DNA of 6,490 nt from JBELHJ01 sp042091495 (GTDB lineage Bacteria > Bacteroidota > Bacteroidia > Flavobacteriales > Flavobacteriaceae). The notes beneath the pieces are model-generated. The model ran no database searches and had not been told where the DNA came from. It saw only the letters and a list, made by a program, of their open reading frames with translations. Below are positions 1 through 6,437 of the stretch, piece by piece. The position numbers and the translations under genes are program-made. The DNA is taken from NCBI GenBank assembly GCA_042091495.1, contig JBELHJ010000086.1:1-6490 (forward strand). Reading direction: 5' to 3'. The first letter of the stretch is position 1, and each line of letters starts with the position of its first letter.

Positions 1-652
1 TGAGTTTAGGTAGTTTAACAAAAAAGAAAACCAAAGCAATTAATATTATAAATAATGCCAATCCCAGAAATGGATATTGAACTGCTGCTGCTTCCGTCGC
101 ATAATAGGATTGTTTTTCAAGTTCAGTCAGTTGTTGTATTTGGGAGCTGCTTTTAATGGTATCACTTAAGATAAATAAAGCGCCTATTGCTGGGGCAATA
201 GCGGTTCCAAGAGAGTTAAAGGCTTGCGATAAATTTAATCTACTTGAAGCTTTGTCCTCGGTTCCTAAAACAGCTACGTATGGATTTGCAGCGACTTGTA
301 ATAATGTGATTCCTCCTGCAAGAATAAAGTACGCTACAATAAAAATTCCAAAAACCCTGAATGAAGCCGCAGGATAAAATAATAGACATCCCAAAGCCAT
401 AGTTAAGAGTCCAAGTATAATTCCTTTCTTATAGCCAATTTTTGATAAAATAAAACTCGCTGGGATTGACAATAAAAAGTAAGCTCCAAAAAAAGCAAAC
501 TGAACCAATCCTGCCTCAAAATAAGTCAAAGTAAACAACTCCCTTAGTCTTGGTATTAATGAGTCAACAAGTACTGTAATGAAACCCCATAAAAAGAAAA
601 GTAAAGTTAAAAGATAAAAAGCTTTATTGTAGGATTTATTATTTGCATTCAT
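1..652 (-). CDS. Sugar MFS transporter, FucP/GluP family (N-terminal part, cut by window edge)
   Basis: Inner-membrane major facilitator that takes up a sugar (glucose, galactose or fucose type) by proton symport. The first 217 codons are present; the C-terminal part lies beyond the left edge. Translation from the ATG at 652-650 gives hydrophobic helices at about residues 11-30, 47-70, 77-95, 100-122, 143-163 and 194-212. Family signatures are clear: LVQFAFFGAYF (49-59), GITLLQVAANPYVAVLG (114-130) and SSRLNLSQAFNSLG (136-149). Against E. coli FucP as I remember it, the proton-coupling Asp46 is kept as D30, while Glu135 (in ETAANP) is replaced by Q119 (in LQVAANP), as in the glucose/galactose (GluP) branch. 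Together with the motifs this favours glucose/galactose over fucose, but the substrate is inferred. A second, out-of-frame ATG lies at 648-646; the homology frame requires the one at 652. There is no Shine-Dalgarno sequence. The gene is transcribed away from the phosphoesterase gene. Confidence 0.9.
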   Translation of the reverse strand, partial: MNANNKSYNKAFYLLTLLFFLWGFITVLVDSLIPRLRELFTLTYFEAGLVQFAFFGAYFLLSIPASFILSKIGYKKGIILGLLTMALGCLLFYPAASFRVFGIFIVAYFILAGGITLLQVAANPYVAVLGTEDKASSRLNLSQAFNSLGTAIAPAIGALFILSDTIKSSSQIQQLTELEKQSYYATEAAAVQYPFLGLALFIILIALVFFFVKLPKL

Positions 653-782
653 TCGGTAGTAGGAAGATTGATTAGTGTGTACTAAAGTATAATTTTTATA
701 GTTAGATATTGGTCGAAAATTCTAAATTTACACATAGAAAATAATTGGGTTAAACAATTATTGAAATTTAAACTATTGTTAT
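653..782. promoter_or_regulatory. Divergent intergenic region with one weak plus-strand promoter candidate
   Basis: This 130-base AT-rich gap separates the two divergent start codons, so promoters for both genes should lie here. On the plus strand, TTG at 668-670 is followed after 19 bases by TAATTTTT at 690-697. That fits the Bacteroidota pattern TTG-N19-TAnnTTTG except for its last base, and would give a leader of roughly 80 bases for the phosphoesterase gene. I found no good -7 element on the minus strand for the transporter. TAAATTTA at 723-730 is self-complementary but has no correctly spaced TTG. Everything here is pattern matching in AT-rich DNA, so the promoter call is weak. Confidence 0.25.
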
Positions 783-2009
783 ATGTCTTGGATTGTTTTT
801 ATTGTTGTTTATGTGGCACTATCGCTGTATACATTACAAGTTTTTAAACAGCTTCCAAACAGTCATTATTGGCGAATAGGATTTCTATCTATAGCTATCT
901 GTATATTAATTTATTTCTTTTATCAATTTCAAATTATAAATGTAGGGCGAACCTTGACTAAAGCTAGAAGTTACGCCATAGGTTTTTTATTGAGTTATTT
1001 CACCTTTGTTATTGTTATAGTAAGCGTTCTTTTTTTTGAAGATATTATTAGATTAGGTTATGGCTTGTATGTCAAAATTTTTGACAATCAATCTTCGGAA
1101 TTTATTCCATCCAGAAGAACATTTGTTAGCTATTTAGCTATGGGCATGGCTTTTCTTCCTTTTGGAGCTTTATTGTATGGTATTTTTAAAGGGCGATATG
1201 ATTACAGAGTTTTAAGTTATGAGCTTGAATTTGAGGATTTACCTAATGCGTTTGATGGTTATCAAATTACTCAGATAAGTGATATTCATGCGGGTAGCCT
1301 TAATGGAATAGATAAGGTTTCATATGCTATAAATTTAATAAATGAACAAAAATCTGATGTTATCATGTTTACGGGGGATCTTGTAAATAATAAGGCGGAT
1401 GAAATGTACCCATGGATGGATCAGTTTGCGAGGCTTAAAGCAAATGATGGTGTCTACTCTGTTCTAGGTAATCATGATTACGGAGATTACGTAGAGTGGC
1501 CAAATGACGATTCAAAAATTAGAAATTTTGAGAATTTAATTAAAACACATGAAAACTTGGGGTTTAAACTGTTAAGGAATGAACATGTTTTTTTGAAAAA
1601 GGGGTCTGATAAAATCGCTCTCGTTGGTGTTGAAAACTGGGGTAGAGGTGGCTTTAAAAAAGCAGGTGATCTAGCTAAAGCCTCTGAGGGATTATCAAAA
1701 TTAGATTTTAGAATTTTGCTAAGTCATGATCCCAGCCATTGGGAAGACGTAGTTATAGACTATGCTGAACATTATCATTTAACTTTAAGTGGTCATACGC
1801 ATGGCATGCAATTTGGTATTGAAATTCCAGGGTGGATTAAATGGAGTCCTGTTAAGTGGCGTTACAAATATTGGGCAGGTATTTACAAAGAGAAAAACCA
1901 ATTTATAAATGTTAATCGAGGCTTTGGAGTATTAGGCTATCCAGGGCGTGTAGGAATTTGGCCTGAAATTTCTGTAATAAAACTCAAAAAAAAGCAAATA
2001 GAGTCTTAA
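783..2009 (+). CDS. Membrane-anchored calcineurin-like metallophosphoesterase (YkuE/YaeI-like)
   Basis: Dinuclear-metal phosphoesterase tethered to the inner membrane. The 408-residue product has four likely membrane helices at about 2-20, 31-50, 64-86 and 115-136, then a soluble phosphoesterase domain from about 158 to 400. All metal-site motifs are present in order: D167-x-H169 (SDIHAG), G198-D199 (TGDLVN), G229-N-H-D232, H315 (LLSHDP) and G337-H-T-H-G341. It should therefore be catalytically active. Most relatives have one N-terminal anchor, so four helices make this a longer form. The substrate cannot be read from sequence. Membrane-bound relatives such as chlamydial LpxG cleave UDP-diacylglucosamine, so a lipid-linked nucleotide or phosphate substrate is possible, but this is inference. 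The ATG at 783 has no Shine-Dalgarno sequence; its upstream bases are A/T-rich, as is usual in this group. The thioredoxin-like gene follows on the same strand after 50 bases. Confidence 0.9.
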   Translation: MSWIVFIVVYVALSLYTLQVFKQLPNSHYWRIGFLSIAICILIYFFYQFQIINVGRTLTKARSYAIGFLLSYFTFVIVIVSVLFFEDIIRLGYGLYVKIFDNQSSEFIPSRRTFVSYLAMGMAFLPFGALLYGIFKGRYDYRVLSYELEFEDLPNAFDGYQITQISDIHAGSLNGIDKVSYAINLINEQKSDVIMFTGDLVNNKADEMYPWMDQFARLKANDGVYSVLGNHDYGDYVEWPNDDSKIRNFENLIKTHENLGFKLLRNEHVFLKKGSDKIALVGVENWGRGGFKKAGDLAKASEGLSKLDFRILLSHDPSHWEDVVIDYAEHYHLTLSGHTHGMQFGIEIPGWIKWSPVKWRYKYWAGIYKEKNQFINVNRGFGVLGYPGRVGIWPEISVIKLKKKQIES

Positions 2010-2023
2010 TTTACTGAAAATGT

Positions 2024-2031
2024 TATATTTG
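2024..2031 (+). promoter_or_regulatory. Candidate -7 promoter element (TATATTTG) for the thioredoxin-like gene
   Basis: TATATTTG matches the Bacteroidota -7 consensus TAnnTTTG exactly. It sits in the 50-base gap after the phosphoesterase gene, and would place the transcript start about 20-25 bases before the ATG at 2060. No TTG lies at the expected -33 position; the closest match is TTA at 2006-2008 with only 15 bases of spacing. The gene may therefore have its own weak promoter in addition to read-through from upstream. Confidence 0.4.
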
Positions 2032-2059
2032 TTAATACCAATACAAATTCTGTATAGCT

Positions 2060-2356
2060 ATGACAAAATTTGGTGAATTAATAGATGTCAATACTCCAGT
2101 GCTTTTGGATTTTTTTACCCAATGGAATGAAGCTTCAGTTTCTATGCACCCTGTTTTAAAAGATGTGGCAGCAGCTCTTGGCGATAAAGCTAAGGTTATT
2201 AAAATTGATGTCGATAAAAATTCTGCCTTAGCAGAAGCTCTGAGAGTAAAGGGTTTACCCACACTTATTGTTTATAAAGATGGAGAGATGAAATGGCGTT
2301 TTAGTGGAGAACAAGATGCTAATACTCTTATTGGAATTATTCAAAAATATATTTAA
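2060..2356 (+). CDS. Thioredoxin-fold protein lacking the CxxC active site
   Basis: A small soluble protein of 98 residues, close to the length of a full thioredoxin domain, with no signal peptide, so probably cytoplasmic. The thioredoxin scaffold is clear: the VLLDFFTQW strand with D17 (equivalent to the buried Asp26 of E. coli thioredoxin) and W22, then MHPVLKDVA where thioredoxins have the helix after the active site, VIKIDVDKN (46-54), and the cis-proline loop GLPTLIVYKDGE with P67. Where normal thioredoxins read W-C-G-P-C, this one reads W22-N-E-A-S26, so both cysteines are lost. It has no cysteine anywhere and cannot do dithiol-disulfide exchange. The scaffold, including the cis-proline, is well kept, which argues for a maintained function such as a chaperone, binding protein or complex subunit rather than decay. 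I recall similar NExS-type relatives in Flavobacteriaceae but could not verify this. No Shine-Dalgarno is seen. The stop codon overlaps that of the convergent deacetylase gene. Confidence 0.88.
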   Translation: MTKFGELIDVNTPVLLDFFTQWNEASVSMHPVLKDVAAALGDKAKVIKIDVDKNSALAEALRVKGLPTLIVYKDGEMKWRFSGEQDANTLIGIIQKYI

Positions 2357-2991
2357 AGGCTAATAAAATTAAAACCTTTACTTGAGAAATGTTCTAGAAC
2401 TCTGGGCAATAAGTATTTTAATTTTTCCTCTGCTTTCAAGCTATCATGAAATACAATAATACTTCCATTTTTCATACTTTTGATTGTTTTCTTTAAGCAG
2501 TTCTCATTAGACAGATTCGGCTTCCAGTCTTGTGTTAATACAGACCACATAACGATTTCATATCCCATTTCTATTAAAGCTTTTCCTTGTGACTTTCTAA
2601 TTTGACCGTAAGGTGGTCTGAATAGCTTGGATTTATTATTAGAATCCATTTTACAAATGAGTTTTTCTGTATGTATTATACTCTTTAAATAATCTTGATT
2701 TTTTGTCTTCCAGCCTTTTTCGTGATAATAAGTGTGATTAGCTACCTTGTGTTTATCATTAATTATTTTTCTAAACAGTTCAGGATGTTTCTTGATATTA
2801 TTACCAATACAAAAAAAAGTAGCTTTTGCATTATACTGTTTTAAAGTTTCAAGTACCCAACTGGTGACAATGGGTGTAGGACCATCATCAAATGTCAAAT
2901 AAATAGTTTTGTTATACATAGGTTTTTTCCAGGTATAATCTGAAAAAACCTTCATGGTAAGCCAAGGCGTTTGAAAAGGTGTTAAATTCAA
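2353..2991 (-). CDS. NodB-type polysaccharide deacetylase family protein (TTG start)
   Basis: Carbohydrate esterase family 4 protein, expected to remove acetyl groups from N-acetylated sugars in a metal-dependent reaction. All five NodB motifs are visible in the 212 residues: TFDDGP (33-38; D35 base, D36 metal ligand), H86-T-Y-Y-H90 metal ligands, R125-P-P-Y-G129, D155-W156, and V180-F-H182-D. It should be active. There is no signal peptide or membrane anchor, unlike secreted PgdA-type enzymes, so either it acts in the cytoplasm or it is exported in an unusual way. The start is TTG at 2991-2989; the reading frame is closed by a stop at 3000-2998. The only nearby ATG (2955-2953, residue 13) would remove TPFQTPWL, a segment that resembles the N-termini of flavobacterial homologues as I recall them, so TTG is preferred. 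Only 2 bases separate it from the upstream DUF2723 stop codon, so it is very probably co-transcribed and translationally coupled. Confidence 0.88.
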   Translation of the reverse strand: MNLTPFQTPWLTMKVFSDYTWKKPMYNKTIYLTFDDGPTPIVTSWVLETLKQYNAKATFFCIGNNIKKHPELFRKIINDKHKVANHTYYHEKGWKTKNQDYLKSIIHTEKLICKMDSNNKSKLFRPPYGQIRKSQGKALIEMGYEIVMWSVLTQDWKPNLSNENCLKKTIKSMKNGSIIVFHDSLKAEEKLKYLLPRVLEHFSSKGFNFISL

Positions 2992-2993
2992 TT

Positions 2994-5900
2994 TTAATTA
3001 CTGTCTAGCAGTCTTAAATTATTTTCAATGTCTATGTCTTCCTCCGGAGTTACATCGGTCTCACCAGTAAAGTATCTGAATAATTCCAAATAACTATTAA
3101 AACGTTCAGTCTCTTGTTGAGCAAATATAGAGTCGTTATAAACAATTAAAACATCAACTAAAGAGCGGTATCTTTCTATGTCTGTAATAATTTCTTCCAA
3201 GTATTTTGTTTGATTTTCAATACTTTGCTTGCTATAAAAAATTAGTTTTTCTTGGTAATGAAGCGCTGTTTCAGCGAATAGATTTCTGGCTTTTTCTTTT
3301 TTATCAATTTCATAGTAAGCACTGATGTATGGCTCAAGTAAAGTATAATAACCAAAAGTATTTACTGGCATCTTTTCTAATGACAAATCAGCAAGTTCTT
3401 CGGCTTTTTGATATTTTTCCTCGGTAATTAATTGTTCAATACATCTTGCGATATTGCCTCTGTATGTAATTCCATTTTTTCTTGTTTCTGGGTCATGATA
3501 GATTTTTTCACCACTATTTCCCCAGTTCCATGATTTAATTTGATTATACATCAATTCGCTATCAATGCGGCCCATATCAAAAGGGTTAGATTTATTTACT
3601 TTAGTCTTTATTGGCGTTAGTTTATAACACATCCCATCAAGTTGTAAGTAATCTTTCATCCAAATATAATCCTCATCACCAAATGCACCTCCAGTAAAAT
3701 AAATTGGCCTTTCCCAATTATTGTTGGCAATTATATCCAACATTAATAGTCTGTTTTTGTACAATGCTCCACCAGAAATTTTAATGGTTATATTGTCAAC
3801 AATTTCATTTTTATCTTTATCTGCTACGATACCGTTTTTTAATACCATTTCTTTATTAACCGGTATGCTTATGTTTCTTGTTGGTAGATAATTTGAGTTT
3901 AGTAAACTGTTTGGATAAGTGGACGGATCTTCACCAACTTGTCTGAGCAGATTTTTAAGTTTAAAACGTTTTTCATCACTACTTATAAAGTTCATGAATG
4001 TTTTAATGTCCAATGTGTCGTCAGTAATCTCTCTAACCATTAAATAATCTCTAGTTCCTGCACGGTATTGATTATGCGTTAATTTAGAGGGAATAGGATC
4101 ACTGGTGTAGGCCTTTCGTTTCATTTGATCTATATACCAGTCTGTTTGAAATAAACTGGTATTAATAACTCTTACATCTTTTCTTATGCCTTCAATCTCT
4201 TGTGCGTACCATAACGGGAAACTGTCATTATCACCAATTGTAAAAAGTATAGCGTTAGGGGCACAAGACTCCAGATATTTAACAGCCATTGCATTTGCGG
4301 TACGTCTGTTAGATCGGTCATGATCATCCCAGTTATCAGAAATTATATTCAGCGGAACTAAGATTAAACATATTAAAGTGATAGCTGGAGCTAATAAGTT
4401 GTGATTAAATTTACTTCTGAGTGTTTCGATTATAGCATAAGCTCCAAATCCTATCCATAATGCAAAAACGTAAAATGAACCTACAACAGAGTAATCTCTT
4501 TCTCGTGGTTCGAAAGGTCTTACATTAGTGTAAACTTGAATAGCTATCCCTGTGAACAAAAAGAAAACAAGCATTACCCAAAACAGATTTTTATTTCTAT
4601 TGTATAAGAAGAAAAATCCTATTAATCCAAGTATGAATGGTAGAAAATAATAGGTATTTCTTCCTTTATTACTTAATACATCAGCGGGTAGGTTTTCTTG
4701 ATTAAGACCTAAATGCATTTCATCAATAAATTTAATTCCACTTAGCCAATTGCCATGTAAGCCATTGTATTTTCCTTGAATATCATCTTGACGCCCTGTA
4801 AAATTCCACATGAAATAGCGCCAATACATATAGCCTAGCTGATATTCAATTAAGAACGATAAGTTGTCAATAAAAGTTGGCTTTTCAATTTCTAAATATT
4901 GACCAAACTGTTTTAAAAAGTTATTGTAATCTTCATAATCAATACGACCTTCATTAAGACGGGTTCTGAAATCAGAAACTAAATCTCTTATTTGTTCTTC
5001 CATCAGATACTCAGGCTTTATTTTAAATTCTAATAGACCTGTGAACATCATATAATTTTCTGCATGTTCAGCACTCCACATTCTTGGTAAGAAAGCAGCA
5101 TGTTCGGAATTATAATTTTGTTTTGAGTTCTTCCAATCATTAATTATTTCATACTTCCCTGTTTTATAATTTCTTTCGTAGTTTTTCTTGTCGTCTACAT
5201 AAGGTTGGTTCTCATCGAGTCCAGAGTATTGGTCTGTAAATAATGGACCATAGAACAAATGTGTTTCAGGGTATTGTTCTAAGTTATAATAAGCCAATAA
5301 TTCTCTAGCATCTGAAGGATTGTTTTCATTGATGATCACATTGGCGTTAGCTCTGATAGGAAGCATTAGCCATGACGAAAAACCAATAAAAATAAATAAC
5401 AAGCAAAGGGTTAATGTGTTCAAGGTAACGTACTGTTTTGACCTCGTATATCTTAGACCAAATGAAAAAACAGAAATAATTATTATTGCTGCCACAATAG
5501 TCCCTGAATTGAAAGGAAGACCAATAGTGTTTACAAAAAAGACTTCAAGGTATCCAAATAATTTTAGTGTTGATGGGAGCAATAATTTAAAAATAAATAG
5601 TAAAACAGCTACCGAAATTACGTTAGCAATAATAAATTGCTTAATTGTTATTTTATTGTAATTTTTGAAAAAATAAATCAATCCAATAGCAGGAATTGTA
5701 AGTAGTCCCATAAAATGAACTCCAAAAGATAAACCAGTAATAAATGAAATTAGGATAAGCCATTTATTGCCCCTTGAAGTGTGCATTTCTTTTTCCCATC
5801 TTAAAGCAGCCCAAAACATAACGGCCATAATTAAAGTAGCCATAGCATAAACTTCGGTTTCAGCAGCGTTAAACCAAAAAGAGTCTGTGAATGCAAAACT

Positions 5901-6287
5901 CAAACTTCCAACAAAAGCACTACCAAGAACAGCAATATCTGAATTCTTGCTGTCATTATCTTCAGATTTTAATTTGTTTAATAATAGTGTTAATGACCAA
6001 AACATAAATAAAATAGTAAAAGCACTGGAAAATGCACTCATCATATTCATCATCATTCCTATTTGTGAGGCGTCAAAAGCCAAGGTTGAAAAGAAAGCAC
6101 CAATCATTTGAAATAAAGGAGCTCCTGGAGGGTGTCCAACTTGAAGTTTTGCGGAGGTTAAAATGTATTCACCAGCATCCCAAAAACTTACAGTAGGTTC
6201 AATAGTAAGTGCATAAACGATTAAACTTATTGTAAATGTAATCCAGCCAAGAAGCGTATTCCATTTTTTGAAGTAGGTATTTGTCAT
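2994..6287 (-). CDS. DUF2723 (TMEM260-like) integral membrane protein, probable GT-C glycosyltransferase
   Basis: A large inner-membrane protein of 1097 residues. The N-terminal third has many hydrophobic helices (about 13-28, 76-102, 118-135, 148-162, 176-207, 216-236, 262-275, 290-308). The DUF2723 signature is in the first half: SFWDAGEYI (34-42) with acidic D37 and E40 in the first extramembrane loop, GHPPGAPLF (51-59) and NAAETEVYAM (140-149). A soluble stretch (310-545) is followed by further helices near 546-561, 567-585, 600-620 and 629-648. A long soluble C-terminal part follows, with GDNDSFPLWYAQEIEGIR (685-702) and a helical, TPR-like end (about 940-1070). An acidic residue pair in the first loop is a hallmark of GT-C enzymes, and the human relative TMEM260 is a protein O-mannosyltransferase. 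By analogy this protein may transfer sugar from a lipid carrier to protein or glycan on the periplasmic side; this is inference and the donor is unknown. Start is the ATG at 6287-6285. It is the first gene of an operon with the deacetylase. Confidence 0.9.
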   Translation of the reverse strand: MTNTYFKKWNTLLGWITFTISLIVYALTIEPTVSFWDAGEYILTSAKLQVGHPPGAPLFQMIGAFFSTLAFDASQIGMMMNMMSAFSSAFTILFMFWSLTLLLNKLKSEDNDSKNSDIAVLGSAFVGSLSFAFTDSFWFNAAETEVYAMATLIMAVMFWAALRWEKEMHTSRGNKWLILISFITGLSFGVHFMGLLTIPAIGLIYFFKNYNKITIKQFIIANVISVAVLLFIFKLLLPSTLKLFGYLEVFFVNTIGLPFNSGTIVAAIIIISVFSFGLRYTRSKQYVTLNTLTLCLLFIFIGFSSWLMLPIRANANVIINENNPSDARELLAYYNLEQYPETHLFYGPLFTDQYSGLDENQPYVDDKKNYERNYKTGKYEIINDWKNSKQNYNSEHAAFLPRMWSAEHAENYMMFTGLLEFKIKPEYLMEEQIRDLVSDFRTRLNEGRIDYEDYNNFLKQFGQYLEIEKPTFIDNLSFLIEYQLGYMYWRYFMWNFTGRQDDIQGKYNGLHGNWLSGIKFIDEMHLGLNQENLPADVLSNKGRNTYYFLPFILGLIGFFFLYNRNKNLFWVMLVFFLFTGIAIQVYTNVRPFEPRERDYSVVGSFYVFALWIGFGAYAIIETLRSKFNHNLLAPAITLICLILVPLNIISDNWDDHDRSNRRTANAMAVKYLESCAPNAILFTIGDNDSFPLWYAQEIEGIRKDVRVINTSLFQTDWYIDQMKRKAYTSDPIPSKLTHNQYRAGTRDYLMVREITDDTLDIKTFMNFISSDEKRFKLKNLLRQVGEDPSTYPNSLLNSNYLPTRNISIPVNKEMVLKNGIVADKDKNEIVDNITIKISGGALYKNRLLMLDIIANNNWERPIYFTGGAFGDEDYIWMKDYLQLDGMCYKLTPIKTKVNKSNPFDMGRIDSELMYNQIKSWNWGNSGEKIYHDPETRKNGITYRGNIARCIEQLITEEKYQKAEELADLSLEKMPVNTFGYYTLLEPYISAYYEIDKKEKARNLFAETALHYQEKLIFYSKQSIENQTKYLEEIITDIERYRSLVDVLIVYNDSIFAQQETERFNSYLELFRYFTGETDVTPEEDIDIENNLRLLDSN

Positions 6288-6323
6288 AGTATCAATTTCT
6301 ATCTCGTGCGGACGAATTTAATA

Positions 6324-6352
6324 ATAAAAACACAATGCCATTGCGGTTTTAT
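6324..6352. repeat. Imperfect 29-base dyad upstream of the DUF2723 operon
   Basis: A near-palindrome centred on C6338. Arms 6324-6337 and 6339-6352 match at 12 of 14 positions, with a perfect core CAATG-C-CATTG and mismatches only at 6332/6344 and 6330/6346. It lies 36 bases before the DUF2723 ATG, between the divergent operon and tRNA promoter. It could be an operator for a dimeric regulator. On the minus strand it also reads as a hairpin followed by T-rich sequence, so a leader attenuator or terminator is possible. The AT-rich arms lower its significance; the function is unproven. Confidence 0.4.
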
Positions 6353-6390
6353 GATAACCTTATTAAAATTAATATTTTTTTTAAATTTAT

Positions 6391-6420
6391 TTGTGTATTA
6401 AAAAGTTTGCTTTAAATTTG
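6391..6420 (+). promoter_or_regulatory. Bacteroidota-type promoter for tRNA-Gln
   Basis: TTG at 6391-6393 and TAAATTTG at 6413-6420 are separated by exactly 19 bases. This is a full match to the -33/-7 consensus TTG-N19-TAnnTTTG recognised by the primary sigma factor of this phylum. Transcription should start a few bases downstream, leaving a short leader of about 10 bases before the mature tRNA at 6438. It is the best promoter in the window and supports the taxonomic placement. Confidence 0.7.
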
Positions 6421-6437
6421 CAACCTCAAAATATTTA

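Noticed and set aside
156..377. Plus-strand open frame of 73 codons
   Set aside because: It is antisense to the sugar transporter, whose minus-strand frame gives clear FucP/GluP motifs through the same bases.
753..780. Inverted repeat AACAAT/ATTGTT just before the phosphoesterase start codon
   Set aside because: Six-base arms with a 16-base spacer are expected by chance in such AT-rich sequence.
2032..2262. Minus-strand open frame of 76 codons
   Set aside because: It is the shadow of the thioredoxin-like gene, which has a recognisable fold on the other strand.
2354..2380. Inverted repeat TAAAGG/CCTTTA as a possible bidirectional terminator at the convergent gene ends
   Set aside because: The stem has only 6 base pairs, mostly A-T, with a 15-base loop and no clear T-run after it; it lies inside the deacetylase coding region.
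5320..5661. Plus-strand open frame of 113 codons
   Set aside because: It is antisense to the membrane-helix region of the DUF2723 gene; the sequence resembles no family and has no start signal.
5887..6111. Plus-strand open frame of 74 codons
   Set aside because: It is antisense to DUF2723 (the region of the NAAETEVYAM and helix segments) and has no independent support.
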